Assembly: GCA_963835685.1 (NCBI GenBank)
Contig: CAWIGI010000012.1
Location: 186,001 to 250,000, forward strand
Direction: 5' to 3'
Length of the DNA stretch: 64,000 nt
Source of the DNA: DATAGF01 sp963835685
GTDB lineage: Bacteria > Actinomycetota > Thermoleophilia > Miltoncostaeales > Miltoncostaeaceae
Positions within the stretch are counted from its first letter, which is position 1. The number at the start of each line of letters is the position of its first letter. Below the pieces are notes generated by a model, which saw only the letters and a program-made list of their open reading frames with translations, was not told the DNA's origin and ran no database searches. The translations under genes were made by a program, and so were the position numbers. Positions 42,543 to 51,029 of this stretch are shown one piece after another.

Positions 42543-43566
42543 TCAGCCCGGGATCGCCGGCGGCAGCCCGAAGGCGGGGAACCGGTCGGGCGGGAAGGTC
42601 ACGATCTCCTCCACGAGCCCGTCGGCGATCCGCAGCACGTCGAGCGCCAGCGGCCGGAAGTCGGCCTCGCCCCGGCGGCGGAGGTAGTTGGCCACCGCCG
42701 GCTGCATGTTCGCGCGGGTGGCGAGGCACCTGATCCGGCCGAACTCCTCCGTGCCGAAGCCCCCCTCGACCCAGGCGGCGATCATCGCGTCGCGGCCGAT
42801 CCAGACGCCCGGCTCCGGCGGCATCGAGAAGCGCGCGTCCTCGCCGATCACCTCGGCGAGTCCGTCGAGGTCGTCGCGCTCGGTGGCGTCCATGTAAGCG
42901 CTGCAGGAGGGCCCGCTCGGCCTCGCTCGGGTCCGAGCCTGGCGCCCACTCTGCCCGGCTCGCGGGCAGGCGCGTCCTCAGGGTCGCCCGCGCCCGCTGC
43001 AGCGCGCTGTTGACGGCGGGCACGCTCGTCTCGAGGAGCGCGGCGGTCTCCTTCGCCGACCAGCCGAGGACGTCCCTGACGATCAGCACCGCCCGCTGCG
43101 TCGGCGGCAGGTGCTGGATGGCCACGAGGAACGCGAGCTCGATGGTCTCCTTGGAGACGAGGGCGTGGTCCGGCTCGTCCTCGCTCGGCGCGACCGCCGG
43201 CAGGAGCCGGTCCGGGTACGGCTGCAGCCACGACACCTCGGACGCCATGCCCTCTCCCGCGGGCGCGTGCACCCGGCGCCGTTTGCGCGCGACGGCGTCG
43301 AGCGAGGCGTGGGTCGCGATCCCGTAGAGCCACGCCCTGAACGTGGAGCGTCCCTCGAAGGTCCCGCGCCGGCGCCACGCGCGCAGGAACGTCTCCTGCA
43401 CGACGTCCTCCGCGTCCTCCAGCGACCCGAGCATCCGATAGCAGTGGACCTGCAGCTCGGGCCGGTAGCGCTCGGCCAGCGCGCCGAACGCCGACTCGTC
43501 GCCGGCCGTCGCCGCGGCCACGGCGGCGGCCCCCTCACTCGTCGGCATGACGTCCACCGTACCCAT
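42543..43566 (-). CDS. ECF-type sigma factor with SnoaL-like C-terminal domain, one frame break
   Basis: Sigma-2 region YRPELQVHCYRMLGSLEDAEDVVQETFLRAW...FRAWLYGIATHASLDAVARKRRR and sigma-4 region LPPTQRAVLIVRDVLGWSAKETAALLETSVPAVNSALQRARATL are intact. At about 42896 one extra T in gcttac breaks the frame; removing it gives LLQRYMDATERDDLDGLAEVIGEDARFSMPPEPGVW, a SnoaL/NTF2-like domain ending at 42543. This two-domain form matches the sigma-70 TIGR02960 (SigX5/ECF-G) type in which the C-terminal domain regulates activity. ATG 43566 or 43548 may be the start. Confidence 0.88.
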
Positions 43567-43680
43567 GATCCGGCCTCCCGACCCTCGCGTGAAAGCTGTC
43601 GCCCGTGAGACGCCGGCGGCGCCGGGGACTCATCGGTGGGGGGCCACAAGCGAACACATGTTCGGTATCCTGGCCGGCCC

Positions 43681-43926
43681 GTGCGCGCGTCAACCGAGGA
43701 CATCGTCGTGTTCTGCCGCCTGCACCTCGGCGAGGGCGACGCCGAGCGCCTGGTCGGCTGGATCGCGTGGCGCACGGGCCGCAACCAGGCGATGGCGGGC
43801 GCCGGAGCGCCCATCCAGCGACTCGAGCACGCCGTCGCCAACTGGCTGGACGACGATCGGCGGGCGCGCCTTCTGGCGTGGCTGCGCCGGCGGGTCGCGG
43901 ACGGGCGGGCCCCGGTCCCCGACTGA
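43681..43926 (+). CDS. Small hypothetical protein
   Basis: An 81-residue protein from GTG 43681 (in-frame GTG at 43636 is less likely). It is a small soluble helical protein: ASTEDIVVFCRLHLGEGDAERLVGWIAWRTGRNQAM...RLEHAVANWLDDDRRARLLAWLRRR. No domain is recognised. A TATCCT hexamer lies at 43666-43671. It converges on yidB. Codon use fits coding. Confidence 0.6.
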   Translation: MRASTEDIVVFCRLHLGEGDAERLVGWIAWRTGRNQAMAGAGAPIQRLEHAVANWLDDDRRARLLAWLRRRVADGRAPVPD

Positions 43927-43958
43927 GCGGGGTCCGGGGCCCCCGCCGCGGGCGGTCG

Positions 43959-44357
43959 CTACTTCTTCATGAGACCGGAGAGCACCTCGTTGAGCTGGCT
44001 CGCGTCGGGCAGCTTGCCGTCGGGGCTGATCTTGTCCACGAGGTCGGGCAGGGCGGCGGCGATGCCGTCGGCCGCCTCCGCCTCGCTCATGCCCGCCTTC
44101 TCGGCGGCCTTCCTGACCTCGTCGGCCCCGAGGGCCTGCTCGATCTCGGCCCCCGAGATCGGCTTGTTCTCACCGGTCCCGATCCAGGACTGGAGCTTGT
44201 CGCCGAGCCCGGCCGCCTCGAGCTTGTCCATGATCCCCTGGGGGCCGCCGGCGCTCTCCACCAGATCGCCCAGGACGCCCATGACCTGGCTGCTTCCGCC
44301 CTTTCCTCCCAAGAGGCCCATCAGGCTGTCGAGAAGACCCATCACCCCTCCGCTCAT
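43959..44357 (-). CDS. yidB: YidB-like (DUF937) protein
   Basis: A 132-residue YidB/DUF937 protein: GLLDSLMGLLGGKGGSSQVMGVLGDLVESAGGPQGIMDKLEAAGLGDKLQSWIGTGENKPISGAEIEQALG, with the characteristic GLGDKxxSWIGxGENxPI motif. YidB-type proteins are of unknown function. ATG 44357 or the Met at 44342 (MGLLDSL) could start; family members usually begin with the latter. Head-to-head with the hypothetical gene at 44455. Confidence 0.85.
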   Translation of the reverse strand: MSGGVMGLLDSLMGLLGGKGGSSQVMGVLGDLVESAGGPQGIMDKLEAAGLGDKLQSWIGTGENKPISGAEIEQALGADEVRKAAEKAGMSEAEAADGIAAALPDLVDKISPDGKLPDASQLNEVLSGLMKK

Positions 44358-44454
44358 CGTGGCCGCGCCGACCCTACCCGACCGGGCGAGCCTCGGCAGC
44401 CCTCATCGGCGCGGACGGGCCGGCCGCGCTGCGGCTCCGCGCTACCGTTCGACG

Positions 44455-45557
44455 ATGGCCGCGCGACTGACCCTGTCCGACCTCGCCCGCGACCTCGCCG
44501 AGGTGGCGCGCGGCCTCCCGTCGTGGCGCCGCGGCGAGCCCGACGAGGCGGCGCGCGAGACCCTCGAGTACGCCGCCGGCGCCCTCCACCGCAGGCCGCC
44601 GACGCTCTGGGCGTGGACCGGCCGGGCCATCGGCGGCGAGCCCGCCGTCGCGCTGCCGGTCAGGGTGCCGCAGGCGATCGCCTTCGCGCCCGAGCCCTAC
44701 GCGCGCACGTTGGTAGGCGCTCTCGGCGCGGCCGTCGACGCGGGGGGCGCCGTCGGGGCGCTGAGGCTCGAGGAGTGGCGGGGGTTGGCGTGCATCGTCG
44801 CGCCCGGGATGGACGCCGACCTGTTCGGCCTGGCCCTCGCCGACGCCGTCGACGACGGCTGGCGGGTCGCCGTCGCGGCGCTCCCGGACGAGGTCGTCCT
44901 CGGGGGACCACGACTGGCGCTGCCACCGGCGCGGGGGTCGGGCGGCCGCGGCCTGACCGGGCTCGCGCAGGAGCTGGCCGTGCACCCGGTGCGGATCGTC
45001 CTCGAGCTCCTGGCGCGAGAGCAGCCGATCGCCGGTCCCTATCCCCCCGAGCTGGCCCACTCGCTGCGCGAGTGGGGGTGCGCGGGCGAGCGCTCGCCCC
45101 CGACTCCGAGGCCCAGCCGAGCCTGGCGATCGAGGACGACCCCTGCCCGCGCCGCCGGCAGGCGCGCGCCGTGCTCCAGCGCCGGATGCGGTCGATGAAG
45201 AAGGTGGGCCCCGTGCACCACACGGAGTTCGACCACTTCTGCCGCGGCGCGGCGTCCCACGAGCGCCGGCAGGCGCTCGACGTGGCCGAGGCCCTGCTGC
45301 GTGCGGGGCTGCTCGGCGAGAAGCCGAGCGTCGGCCAGCGCCACATCTACCTGAACGTGAAGCGGATGGCGGAGGTCAACGCCCTCATCGACCACGGCGA
45401 GACGCGCGACCCGGTGCTTGGCGCGGACCTGGACGGCGCCCGCCCCGGGCGCCGGCGCCTCTACGGTTCCTCCGACGGCACCGTCACGGTGACCACCGGC
45501 ACGGAGCGTTCCTCCGTGACGAGGCCCGCCGGAGGCGAGTCGCCCCGCGCCGCGTAG
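44455..45557 (+). CDS. Hypothetical protein, one frame break; 3' end uncertain
   Basis: ATG 44455 follows TACCGT (44443-44448) by six bases with no Shine-Dalgarno (leaderless). The first ~215 codons read ARLTLSDLARDLAEVARGLPSWRRGE...ELLAREQPIAGPYPPELAHSLREWGCAGER; at about 45095 a one-base shift leads to LAPDSEAQPSLAIEDDPCPRRRQARAVLQRRMRSMKKVGPVHHTEFDHFCRGA and on to 45557. No family is recognised; the later part is basic and His/Cys-containing. The last 97 bases overlap a convincing minus-strand gene (45461-45667), so the true end is probably earlier and another frame break may exist. Confidence 0.55.
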
Positions 45558-45667
45558 CCCACCAGGACGCCCACGGCAAGCGCGAGCACGAGCAGCGTGA
45601 GCGCGAGCGCGAGCCGGATCCGGCGGGGCGGCGGCCTGCGGGAGCGAGGAGCGCGCTCGGTGCTCAC
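45461..45667 (-). CDS. Small single-pass membrane protein
   Basis: A 68-residue protein: Arg/Pro-rich cytosolic start (STERAPRSRRPPPRRIR), one helix (LALALTLLVLALAVGVLVGYAA) and a short outer tail ending in VVTVTVPSEEP. GTG 45667 overlaps the stop of the preceding gene (GTGA), part of the unit eno-divIC-DUF501-hypothetical. The family is not recognised. It overlaps the end of the convergent plus-strand gene. Confidence 0.65.
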   Translation of the reverse strand: MSTERAPRSRRPPPRRIRLALALTLLVLALAVGVLVGYAARGDSPPAGLVTEERSVPVVTVTVPSEEP

Positions 45668-46001
45668 GGGCGCGCGTCCACGGCCTGGCGGGAGTAGGCC
45701 GCGAAGGCGGCGTCCAGGGCCACCCCCGGATCCCAGGAGGCGGGCTCGCGCGGCGCGACCCGCGCGCGCGAGGTCCAGGTACCAGGACGACGCCCCGTCG
45801 TAGGCGCGCGCCAGGTCGGCCAGCGTGAAGGTGAGCGCCGACGCGGCGGCGCAGCTCGTCGTCGACGGCGGCGATGATGCGGCGGCGGGCGCGCGCCACC
45901 GCCGGCGGGCCGGGCTGGGACAGGCGCCTGAGGCCCTCGTCCCACGAGAACCGTGCCGCGGCGACGGCCGGATCCCGGGAGGAGGCGGAGGATGAGGTCA
46001 T
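45664..46001 (-). CDS. Hypothetical protein downstream of DUF501 gene, two frame breaks
   Basis: ATG 46001 overlaps the DUF501 stop (ATGA). The frame reads TSSSASSRDPAVAAARFSWDEGLRRLSQPGPPAVARARRRIIAAVDDELRRR, breaks near 45840, continues SALTFTLADLARAYDGASSWYLDLARA, breaks again near 45758 and ends VAPREPASWDPGVALDAAFAAYSRQAVDARP. Together about 112 residues, soluble, helical, with a conserved-looking aromatic ASSWYLDL segment. The family is not recognised. Its stop overlaps the start of the next small membrane protein (GTGA). Confidence 0.55.
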
Positions 46002-46474
46002 GCGCCCGCTCCACGCAGCACGCGTCCGGCCAGTCGGAGCCGGGCGCGCTCCCGGATCCAGTCGCCCACCGGCGAGCCGCCCTCGTCCATGGCGAAGGCG
46101 AGGTGGGCGTGGAGGCACTTCACGTGCCGCTGGTCCCCGGCGCCGGCGACGCGGTGGCCGTCGTGGAGGGCCGCATGGCGCCGGTGGGCGGCCAGGAGGT
46201 GCTCGCGCAGGGCCTCGTCCGCCTCCATCATGCGAACGCCGCCCGCGGCCTCGAGACGGCTCACCGCGTCGGCGAGCGCTCGGCAGGTGAGCCAGTCGCG
46301 CGTCGGGAAGGGCCGGCCGCGGCCGTCGCGGGGAAGGTTGCGCACGACCGCGGGCGCCCCGAAGGGGCACCGCACGGCGACCTCGAAGCCGGCCATCGGC
46401 TCGCGGCCGATGAGGGCGGCGACGGCCTCCCGATCAGAAGAGGGCCGTGAGCCAGCCGAGCGGGCCGCCGTCAT
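45998..46474 (-). CDS. DUF501-family protein
   Basis: A 158-residue DUF501 protein: VAALIGREPMAGFEVAVRCPFGAPAVVRNLPRDGRGRPFPTRDWLTCRALADAVSRLEAAGG, then the conserved HVKCLHAHLAFAMDEGGSPVGDWI. DUF501 genes are found next to enolase and DivIC/FtsB across actinobacteria, as here. Its function is unknown; His/Cys residues suggest metal binding (inference). The start at ATG 46474 overlaps the divIC end by about 40 bases, longer than usual, so the real start may be downstream. Confidence 0.85.
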   Translation of the reverse strand: MTAARSAGSRPSSDREAVAALIGREPMAGFEVAVRCPFGAPAVVRNLPRDGRGRPFPTRDWLTCRALADAVSRLEAAGGVRMMEADEALREHLLAAHRRHAALHDGHRVAGAGDQRHVKCLHAHLAFAMDEGGSPVGDWIRERARLRLAGRVLRGAGA

Positions 46475-46848
46475 CGCCGCCGTCCCGCGGCTCGGGAGGA
46501 GGCGGCCGCAGGTCGCCGCGCACGAGGAGCGCCCGCTCGCCGGGCATCACCAGGCCGAGCTCGCGCGCCCGCGTCTCGAGCACATCGGGCGTGTCCAGCG
46601 CCTCGAGCTGGGCGCGGAAGGCGTCGCGCCGGTCCTCCAGGACGGCCAGCTTCGCCCGCTCGTCGCGCAGCTCCCCGCGCTGCTCCAGATAGCCCCTGAC
46701 CGGACCGACGTAGCCGATGAGGAGCGCGGTGAGCAGGCCGGCGATGATCAGACGCCTGGCGGAGATTGCGACGCTCCAGGTTTGGCGACTCGGGCGCGGT
46801 GGCCCCCGTCCCTTCCGGGTACGCGCCCCCCGCGCGGGTTCCTGCCAT
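46434..46848 (-). CDS. divIC: DivIC/FtsB-like septum formation initiator, one frame break
   Basis: ATG 46848 overlaps the enolase stop (ATGA) and reads a cytosolic tail (AGTRAGGAYPEGTGATAPESPNLE). Near 46775 a shift leads to SVAISARRLIIAGLLTALLIGYVGPV, a membrane helix, followed by a coiled-coil RGYLEQRGELRDERAKLAVLEDRRDAFRAQLEALDTP and the FtsB-type VLETRARELGLVMPGE box, then an acidic Pro-rich end at 46434. DivIC/FtsB bridges FtsL and FtsQ in the divisome. The downstream frame has no start codon of its own, so the break, not a second gene, is the explanation. Confidence 0.8.
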
Positions 46849-48125
46849 CACGCGCGGAACGCGGACCTCCCGGGGTAGGAGGACGCCGGGCCGAGCTGCT
46901 CCTCGATGCGGATCAGCTGGTTGTACTTGGCGACCCGCTCGCTGCGCGAGGGCGCGCCGCTCTTGATCTGGCCCGCCCCGGTCGCCACGGCGAGGTCGGC
47001 GATGAAGGTGTCCTCGGTCTCGCCCGAGCGGTGGGAGACCATCGACGCATACCCCGACCGGCTCGCGAGGTCCATCGCCGCCAGGGTCTCCGAGAGGGTC
47101 CCGATCTGGTTCAGCTTCACGAGCAGGGCGTTCCCCGCGCCGAGCTCGATCCCACGCCGCAGCCGGTCGGTGTTGGTCACGAACAGATCGTCCCCGACGA
47201 GCTGAACGCGGCTCCCAAGGCGCTCGGTCAGCCTCACCCAGCCGTCCCAGTCCTCCTCCGCCATGCCGTCCTCGATCGAGACGATCGGATAGCGCCCCAC
47301 GAGATCGACCCAGTACTCGACCATCTCCTCCGGATCGAGCGTGCGGCCCTCCCCGTCGAGGTGATAGGCGCCGTCGCGGTAGAGCTCGGTGGTGGCGGGG
47401 TCGAGCGCCAGCGCCACGTCCTGCCCCGGCGCGTACCCGGCCGCCGAGATCGCCTCCATGATGACCTCGAGCGCGGCCTCGTTGCTCTCCAGGTCGGGCG
47501 CGAACCCGCCCTCGTCCCCCACCCCGGTCGCGAGCCCGCGCGAGCGCAGAACCGACTTCAGCGCCGAGTAGACCTCGGCGCCCGTCCTGACCGCCTCTGC
47601 CAGGGTGCGGGCGCCGACCGGCGCCACCATGAACTCCTGGAGGTCGACCGAGTTGTCCGCGTGCGCGCCGCCGTTGAGGATGTTCATCAACGGGACGGGC
47701 ATCCGGTTGGCCCGGGCGCCGCCGATGTAGCGGTACAGGGGGAGGCCGGCGTCGGACGCGGCGGCGGCCGCGACCGCCAGCGAGCAGCCGAGGATCGCGT
47801 TGGCGCCGAGCCGCGCCTTGTTGGGAGTGCCGTCGAGCTCGATCATCGTGCGGTCGATGGCCGCCTGCCCGGCCGCGTCGCGCCCCACGAGCACGCCCGC
47901 GAGCTCGTCCTCGACGTTCGCGACCGCCTTGAGCACGCTGCGCCCTCCGAACGCCGACGGGTCGCCGTCGCGCAGCTCGAGCGCCTCGTGCGCGCCGGTG
48001 CTCGCGCCCGACGGGACGGCCGCGCGCCCGACCGCGCCCGACGAGAGCCGCACCTCGACCTCGACGGTGGGCTGCCCACGGGAGTCGAGGATCTGGCGGG
48101 CGTGCACGCGTGAGATCTGTGACAT
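46848..48125 (-). CDS. eno: Enolase
   Basis: A 425-residue enolase: ILDSRGQPTVEVEV, PSGASTGAHEALELRDGD, the lid and metal residues in LPLMNILNGGAHADNSVDLQEFM, GDEGGFAPDL, metal Asp in SIEDGMAEEDWDGW, catalytic Lys in LLVKLNQIGT, and SHRSGETEDTFIADLAVA. It converts 2-phosphoglycerate to phosphoenolpyruvate. Length and motifs are complete, and no break is present. First gene of the eno-divIC-DUF501 unit. Confidence 0.97.
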   Translation of the reverse strand: MSQISRVHARQILDSRGQPTVEVEVRLSSGAVGRAAVPSGASTGAHEALELRDGDPSAFGGRSVLKAVANVEDELAGVLVGRDAAGQAAIDRTMIELDGTPNKARLGANAILGCSLAVAAAAASDAGLPLYRYIGGARANRMPVPLMNILNGGAHADNSVDLQEFMVAPVGARTLAEAVRTGAEVYSALKSVLRSRGLATGVGDEGGFAPDLESNEAALEVIMEAISAAGYAPGQDVALALDPATTELYRDGAYHLDGEGRTLDPEEMVEYWVDLVGRYPIVSIEDGMAEEDWDGWVRLTERLGSRVQLVGDDLFVTNTDRLRRGIELGAGNALLVKLNQIGTLSETLAAMDLASRSGYASMVSHRSGETEDTFIADLAVATGAGQIKSGAPSRSERVAKYNQLIRIEEQLGPASSYPGRSAFRA

Positions 48126-48209
48126 CGGCGCTCCGGGGCTTCGGTCGGGGGCGGCGGCGGAGTCTACCCGCGGGCTCACATCGCGGACCCCGCGTACGTT
48201 GTACTCGGA

Positions 48210-48683
48210 ATGAGCGCTCCGCCCCCGTTCAACCGCTTCCTCGACGACCACCGGGAGGCCGTCTACCGCTTCCTCGTGGCGACGGTGGGCCCGGACGAGG
48301 CCGACGACTGCTTCCAGGAGACCTTCATCAAGGCGCTGCGCGCGTACCCGCGGCTGAGGGACGCCGGCAACCTGCGCGGCTGGGTGCTGACGATCGCCCG
48401 GCGGACCGCCATCGACGCGGCCCGGGGGCGCCGGCGGCGGCCCCAGCCGGCGCCCGACCCGGAGCCGCCCGCCGTAGACGGCACGCCGGACCTCGGGGAT
48501 CCGGCGCTCTGGGAGGCGGTCCGCGGGCTGCCGCCCCGCCAGCGCGCGGCCGTGACCCTGCGCTACGTCAACGACCTGTCCTACGCGGACGTGGGACGGG
48601 TCATCGGATCCTCGGAGGACGCGGCACGCCGGAGCGCGTTCGAGGGCCTGCGGCGCCTACGGGAGGTGTGGGATGAGCGATGA
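48210..48683 (+). CDS. ECF-type RNA polymerase sigma factor
   Basis: A 157-residue ECF sigma: region 2 NRFLDDHREAVYRFLVATVGPDEADDCFQETFIKALRAYPRLRD, region 4 LWEAVRGLPPRQRAAVTLRYVNDLSYADVGRVIGSSEDAARRSAFEGLRRLREV. No anti-sigma gene follows; instead ogt overlaps its end by 11 bases. Coupling of an ECF sigma with a DNA-repair methyltransferase suggests an alkylation or genotoxic stress response (inference). TACGTT lies at 48195-48200. Confidence 0.88.
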   Translation: MSAPPPFNRFLDDHREAVYRFLVATVGPDEADDCFQETFIKALRAYPRLRDAGNLRGWVLTIARRTAIDAARGRRRRPQPAPDPEPPAVDGTPDLGDPALWEAVRGLPPRQRAAVTLRYVNDLSYADVGRVIGSSEDAARRSAFEGLRRLREVWDER

Positions 48684-49299
48684 CCTGACGGACGCCCTGC
48701 GCGCGGGCTCAGCCGCGGCGGGCGCCGCCAGCGAGCGCGCGGCGCGGCGCCTGGCGACGGCAGCGGAGCGGCGCGGGCTGCTCGACGTCGCCTTCGCGAC
48801 GGTGGACTCGCCGCTGGGACCGCTTCTCGCCGCGGGCACAGCGCGCGGCCTGGTGATGCTGGCCTACGACGACGCCTCGCTCGAGCATCGTCTCGAGCGG
48901 CTGGCCCGCGAGGTGTCCCCGCGCATCCTCGAGTCGCCCGCGCGGCTCGATCCCGTCCGCCGCGAGCTCGAGGAGTACTTCGAGGGGCGGCGACGGCGCT
49001 TCCAGGTGCCGGTCGACTGGTCGCTGACGCGCGGCTACGGGCGGGAGGTGCTGCGCCGGACGGCCGAGATCCCCTACGGCGGGGCCAGCACCTACGCCGA
49101 GATCGCCTACCTGGCCGGCAGCCCGCGAGGGTGGCGCGCGGCCGGGAACGCGCTCGGCGCGAACCCGATGCCGATCGTCGTGCCGTGCCACCGCGTGCTC
49201 GCGAGCGGGGGCGGCATCGGCGGCTACACCGGCGGGCTTCACCGCAAGCGCTTCCTGCTCGCCCTGGAGGGCGTCGAGCCCGAGGCCACCCGGCGGTAG
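48673..49299 (+). CDS. ogt: Methylated-DNA-protein-cysteine S-methyltransferase
   Basis: A 208-residue Ogt/AGT. N-terminal helical extension (TDALRAGSAAAGAASERAARRLA) then SPLGPLLAAGTARGLVMLAYDD, the DNA-binding helix RGYGREVLRRTAEIPYGGASTYAEIA, Asn hinge GNALGANPMPIVVPCHRVLAS with the acceptor Cys in PCHRV, and GGIGGYTGGLHRKRFLLALEG. Removes alkyl groups from O6-alkylguanine. ATG 48673 overlaps the ECF sigma gene, so both are co-expressed. The N-terminal ~35 residues are unusual for the family. Confidence 0.93.
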   Translation: MSDDLTDALRAGSAAAGAASERAARRLATAAERRGLLDVAFATVDSPLGPLLAAGTARGLVMLAYDDASLEHRLERLAREVSPRILESPARLDPVRRELEEYFEGRRRRFQVPVDWSLTRGYGREVLRRTAEIPYGGASTYAEIAYLAGSPRGWRAAGNALGANPMPIVVPCHRVLASGGGIGGYTGGLHRKRFLLALEGVEPEATRR

Positions 49300-49328
49300 G
49301 GGAACCGCCGGGTGCGCCGGCCGGGTCG

Positions 49329-49418
49329 TCAGCGGAGCGCCTTGCGCAGGTGCGGGGTGATGCGGGAGCCCACGGCGTGGTCGGGGCCGTTCGAGCGGTG
49401 GATGTAGGTGAGGAACAC
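49329..49418 (-). CDS. 29-residue small protein divergent from marR
   Basis: GTG 49418 is preceded by a good ribosome site (AAGGAG at 49429-49424, five bases). The 29-residue product, rich in His, Arg and Pro (FLTYIHRSNGP, then SRITPHLRKALR), is not hydrophobic. The promoter region is shared with marR and contains the TTTGTT...AACAAA operator-like repeat, so it may be the gene MarR controls. Codon number is small and I cannot exclude chance, but the start signal and position support it. Confidence 0.4.
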   Translation of the reverse strand: MFLTYIHRSNGPDHAVGSRITPHLRKALR

Positions 49419-49442
49419 GGGGTCTCCTTGGCGCGGGAGGTT

Positions 49443-49465
49443 TATTTGTTGCGCGAAACAAAATA
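49443..49465. promoter_or_regulatory. MarR-type operator between small ORF and marR
   Basis: TTTGTT at 49445-49450 and AACAAA at 49457-49462 form an inverted repeat with a six-base gc-rich spacer, extended by A/T flanks. This is an AT-rich island in 75% GC DNA within the divergent intergenic region, the typical place and form for a MarR-family operator. Confidence 0.6.
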
Positions 49466-49512
49466 CGGTGACCCTGGGAGGACGGATCACCCCAGGAAAG
49501 GAACGGCCCGCC

Positions 49513-49998
49513 ATGCCGACATCCCGCGACGGGGCCCCCGAGATCGCCGCCTGGCACGGGCTCGTGCGCGTCCAGGGCGCGGTGCGACGTGAGCTCGACG
49601 AGGCCCTGCGAGCCGCCGACGGGGTCTCGCTCTGGGACTACGCCGTCCTGCGGGCGCTGTCCGGCGCGCGCGACCGCTGCATGCGGATGACCGAGCTCGC
49701 GCGTGCCACCGACTACACGCCGAGCGGCCTCACCCGGCTCGTCGAGCGGCTCGAGCGGGCCGGCCTCGTGCGGCGCGACCCCTGCCCGGAGGACCGGCGC
49801 GGCGCCGTCGCGACCCTCACGCCCGAGGGCCAGAGGGCGTTCGCGCGGGCCCGCCGGACCCACCTCGCCGCCGTGAGGGAGCGCTTCCTGGACCGGTGCA
49901 GCGAGGAGGAGCTCGCCACCCTCGTGAAGGTATGGGAGCGCGTCCTCCCTGGGTTCGACGGATTGAGCATGGCGAGCTCCGGGGTTGGCGAGCGATGA
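49513..49998 (+). CDS. MarR-family transcriptional regulator
   Basis: A 161-residue MarR protein. Winged HTH: MRMTELARATDYTPSGLTRLVERLERAGLVRRDPCPEDRRGAVATLTPEGQRAF, with the DRRGAxxxLTxxG wing motif. N-terminal helices form the dimer interface. Start ATG 49513 follows AAAGGAAC. Stop overlaps the ATG of mazG (ATGA), so MarR and a nucleotide pyrophosphohydrolase are produced together. The operator-like repeat at 49445-49462 lies 50 bases upstream, consistent with autoregulation. Confidence 0.9.
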   Translation: MPTSRDGAPEIAAWHGLVRVQGAVRRELDEALRAADGVSLWDYAVLRALSGARDRCMRMTELARATDYTPSGLTRLVERLERAGLVRRDPCPEDRRGAVATLTPEGQRAFARARRTHLAAVRERFLDRCSEEELATLVKVWERVLPGFDGLSMASSGVGER

Positions 49999-51026
49999 TT
50001 CGGGTCGTGGGCCTGGGCCCAGGCGCTCCCGAGGCCGTGCCGGCGCTCGCGCTCGCCGCCCTCGCGGAGGCCCCTCGCGTGCTCGCGCCCGCGCTCGACC
50101 CCGCCCTCGCGGCGGTCCTGCCGGTGCCGGCCGAGCCGCTCGACCTCGCCGCGCTGCCCCCCGACGCCGCGATCGCCGCGCCCGACGCGCAGGCCCACCG
50201 CATCGCCCGCGCCCTGCCCTGGGCCGAGACGGTGCCGGCGCGCGAGGCGCTGCGCGCCCGGGCGATCGGCGCCGAGGTCGCCCTGCTGGCCGAGGTCGGC
50301 CTGCGGCTGCGCCGCGAGTGCCCTTGGGACCGGGAGCAGACCGCCGAGACGATCGTCCCCCACACCATCGAGGAGGCCTTCGAGGTCGCGGACGCCGTGG
50401 CGTCAGGCGGCCGGGGCCTGCCCGACGAGCTCGGCGACCTCCTCTTCCAGGCGGTCTTCCTGGCCCAACTCCTGGAGGAGGAGGACGGCGGCGACCTCGC
50501 GGCGATCGCCCGCGGCCAGGCCGACAAGCTGGTGCGGCGGCACCCTCACATCTACGGCGACGCGTCGGCCGAGACCGCGTCCGGGGTGGTTGACCTGTGG
50601 GAGCGGCGCAAGCGCGAGGAGCGCGCCGGCCAGGGGTCGGCCCCCGGCGGGCCCGAGCTGTTCTACGACCTCCCGGCCGGCCTTCCCGCGCTGGCCTTCG
50701 CGACGAAGGCCCAGCGGCGCGCTGCCGGCGCCGGCTTCGACCATCCGGACCTCGCCTCGGCCATCGCCAAGCTGGACGAGGAGGCGGCGGAGCTGCGGGA
50801 CGACCCCGGCGCGCGCGAGCTGGGCGACGTCCTCTTCGCCGCGGTGGCCGTGGCCCGCGCCCTGGGAGCGGACGCCGAGCTCGCTCTCCGGGCCTCCGCG
50901 CAGCGCTTCCGCCGCCGCGTCGAGGAAGCGGCGCGCCTGGCCGCCGAGGCCGGCGACGACTTCGAGGCCCTCCCCCTGGCCGCGCAGCTGCGCTACTACG
51001 AGCAATCACGCTCCGCGGAGCGGTGA
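49995..51026 (+). CDS. mazG: MazG-type nucleoside triphosphate pyrophosphohydrolase
   Basis: A 343-residue MazG with two MazG helices sets. First: CPWDREQTAETIVPHTIEEAFEVADAV...LPDELGDLLFQAVFLAQ (the EExxE...ExxD metal ligands) and, after WERRKREERA, a second: KLDEEAAELRDDPGARELGDVLFAAVAVARAL. The N-terminal ~90 residues (IRVVGLGPGAPEAVPALALAALAEA) are a shrunken version of the tetrapyrrole-methylase-like domain fused to MazG in some bacteria. It hydrolyses non-canonical or excess (d)NTPs. The ATG overlaps marR (ATGA). Its 3' end converges on the SurA-like gene across paired hairpins. Confidence 0.92.
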   Translation: MIRVVGLGPGAPEAVPALALAALAEAPRVLAPALDPALAAVLPVPAEPLDLAALPPDAAIAAPDAQAHRIARALPWAETVPAREALRARAIGAEVALLAEVGLRLRRECPWDREQTAETIVPHTIEEAFEVADAVASGGRGLPDELGDLLFQAVFLAQLLEEEDGGDLAAIARGQADKLVRRHPHIYGDASAETASGVVDLWERRKREERAGQGSAPGGPELFYDLPAGLPALAFATKAQRRAAGAGFDHPDLASAIAKLDEEAAELRDDPGARELGDVLFAAVAVARALGADAELALRASAQRFRRRVEEAARLAAEAGDDFEALPLAAQLRYYEQSRSAER

Positions 51027-51029
51027 ATT

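Noticed and set aside
46471..46851. 126-residue protein in the frame of the divIC start
   Set aside because: Past ~46775 its translation is low-complexity Arg/Ala, while the alternative frame yields a membrane helix, coiled coil and FtsB box.
49329..49514. Longer 61-residue version of the small divergent ORF
   Set aside because: It would start inside the marR leader and cover the operator; the GTG with SD at 49418 is a better start.
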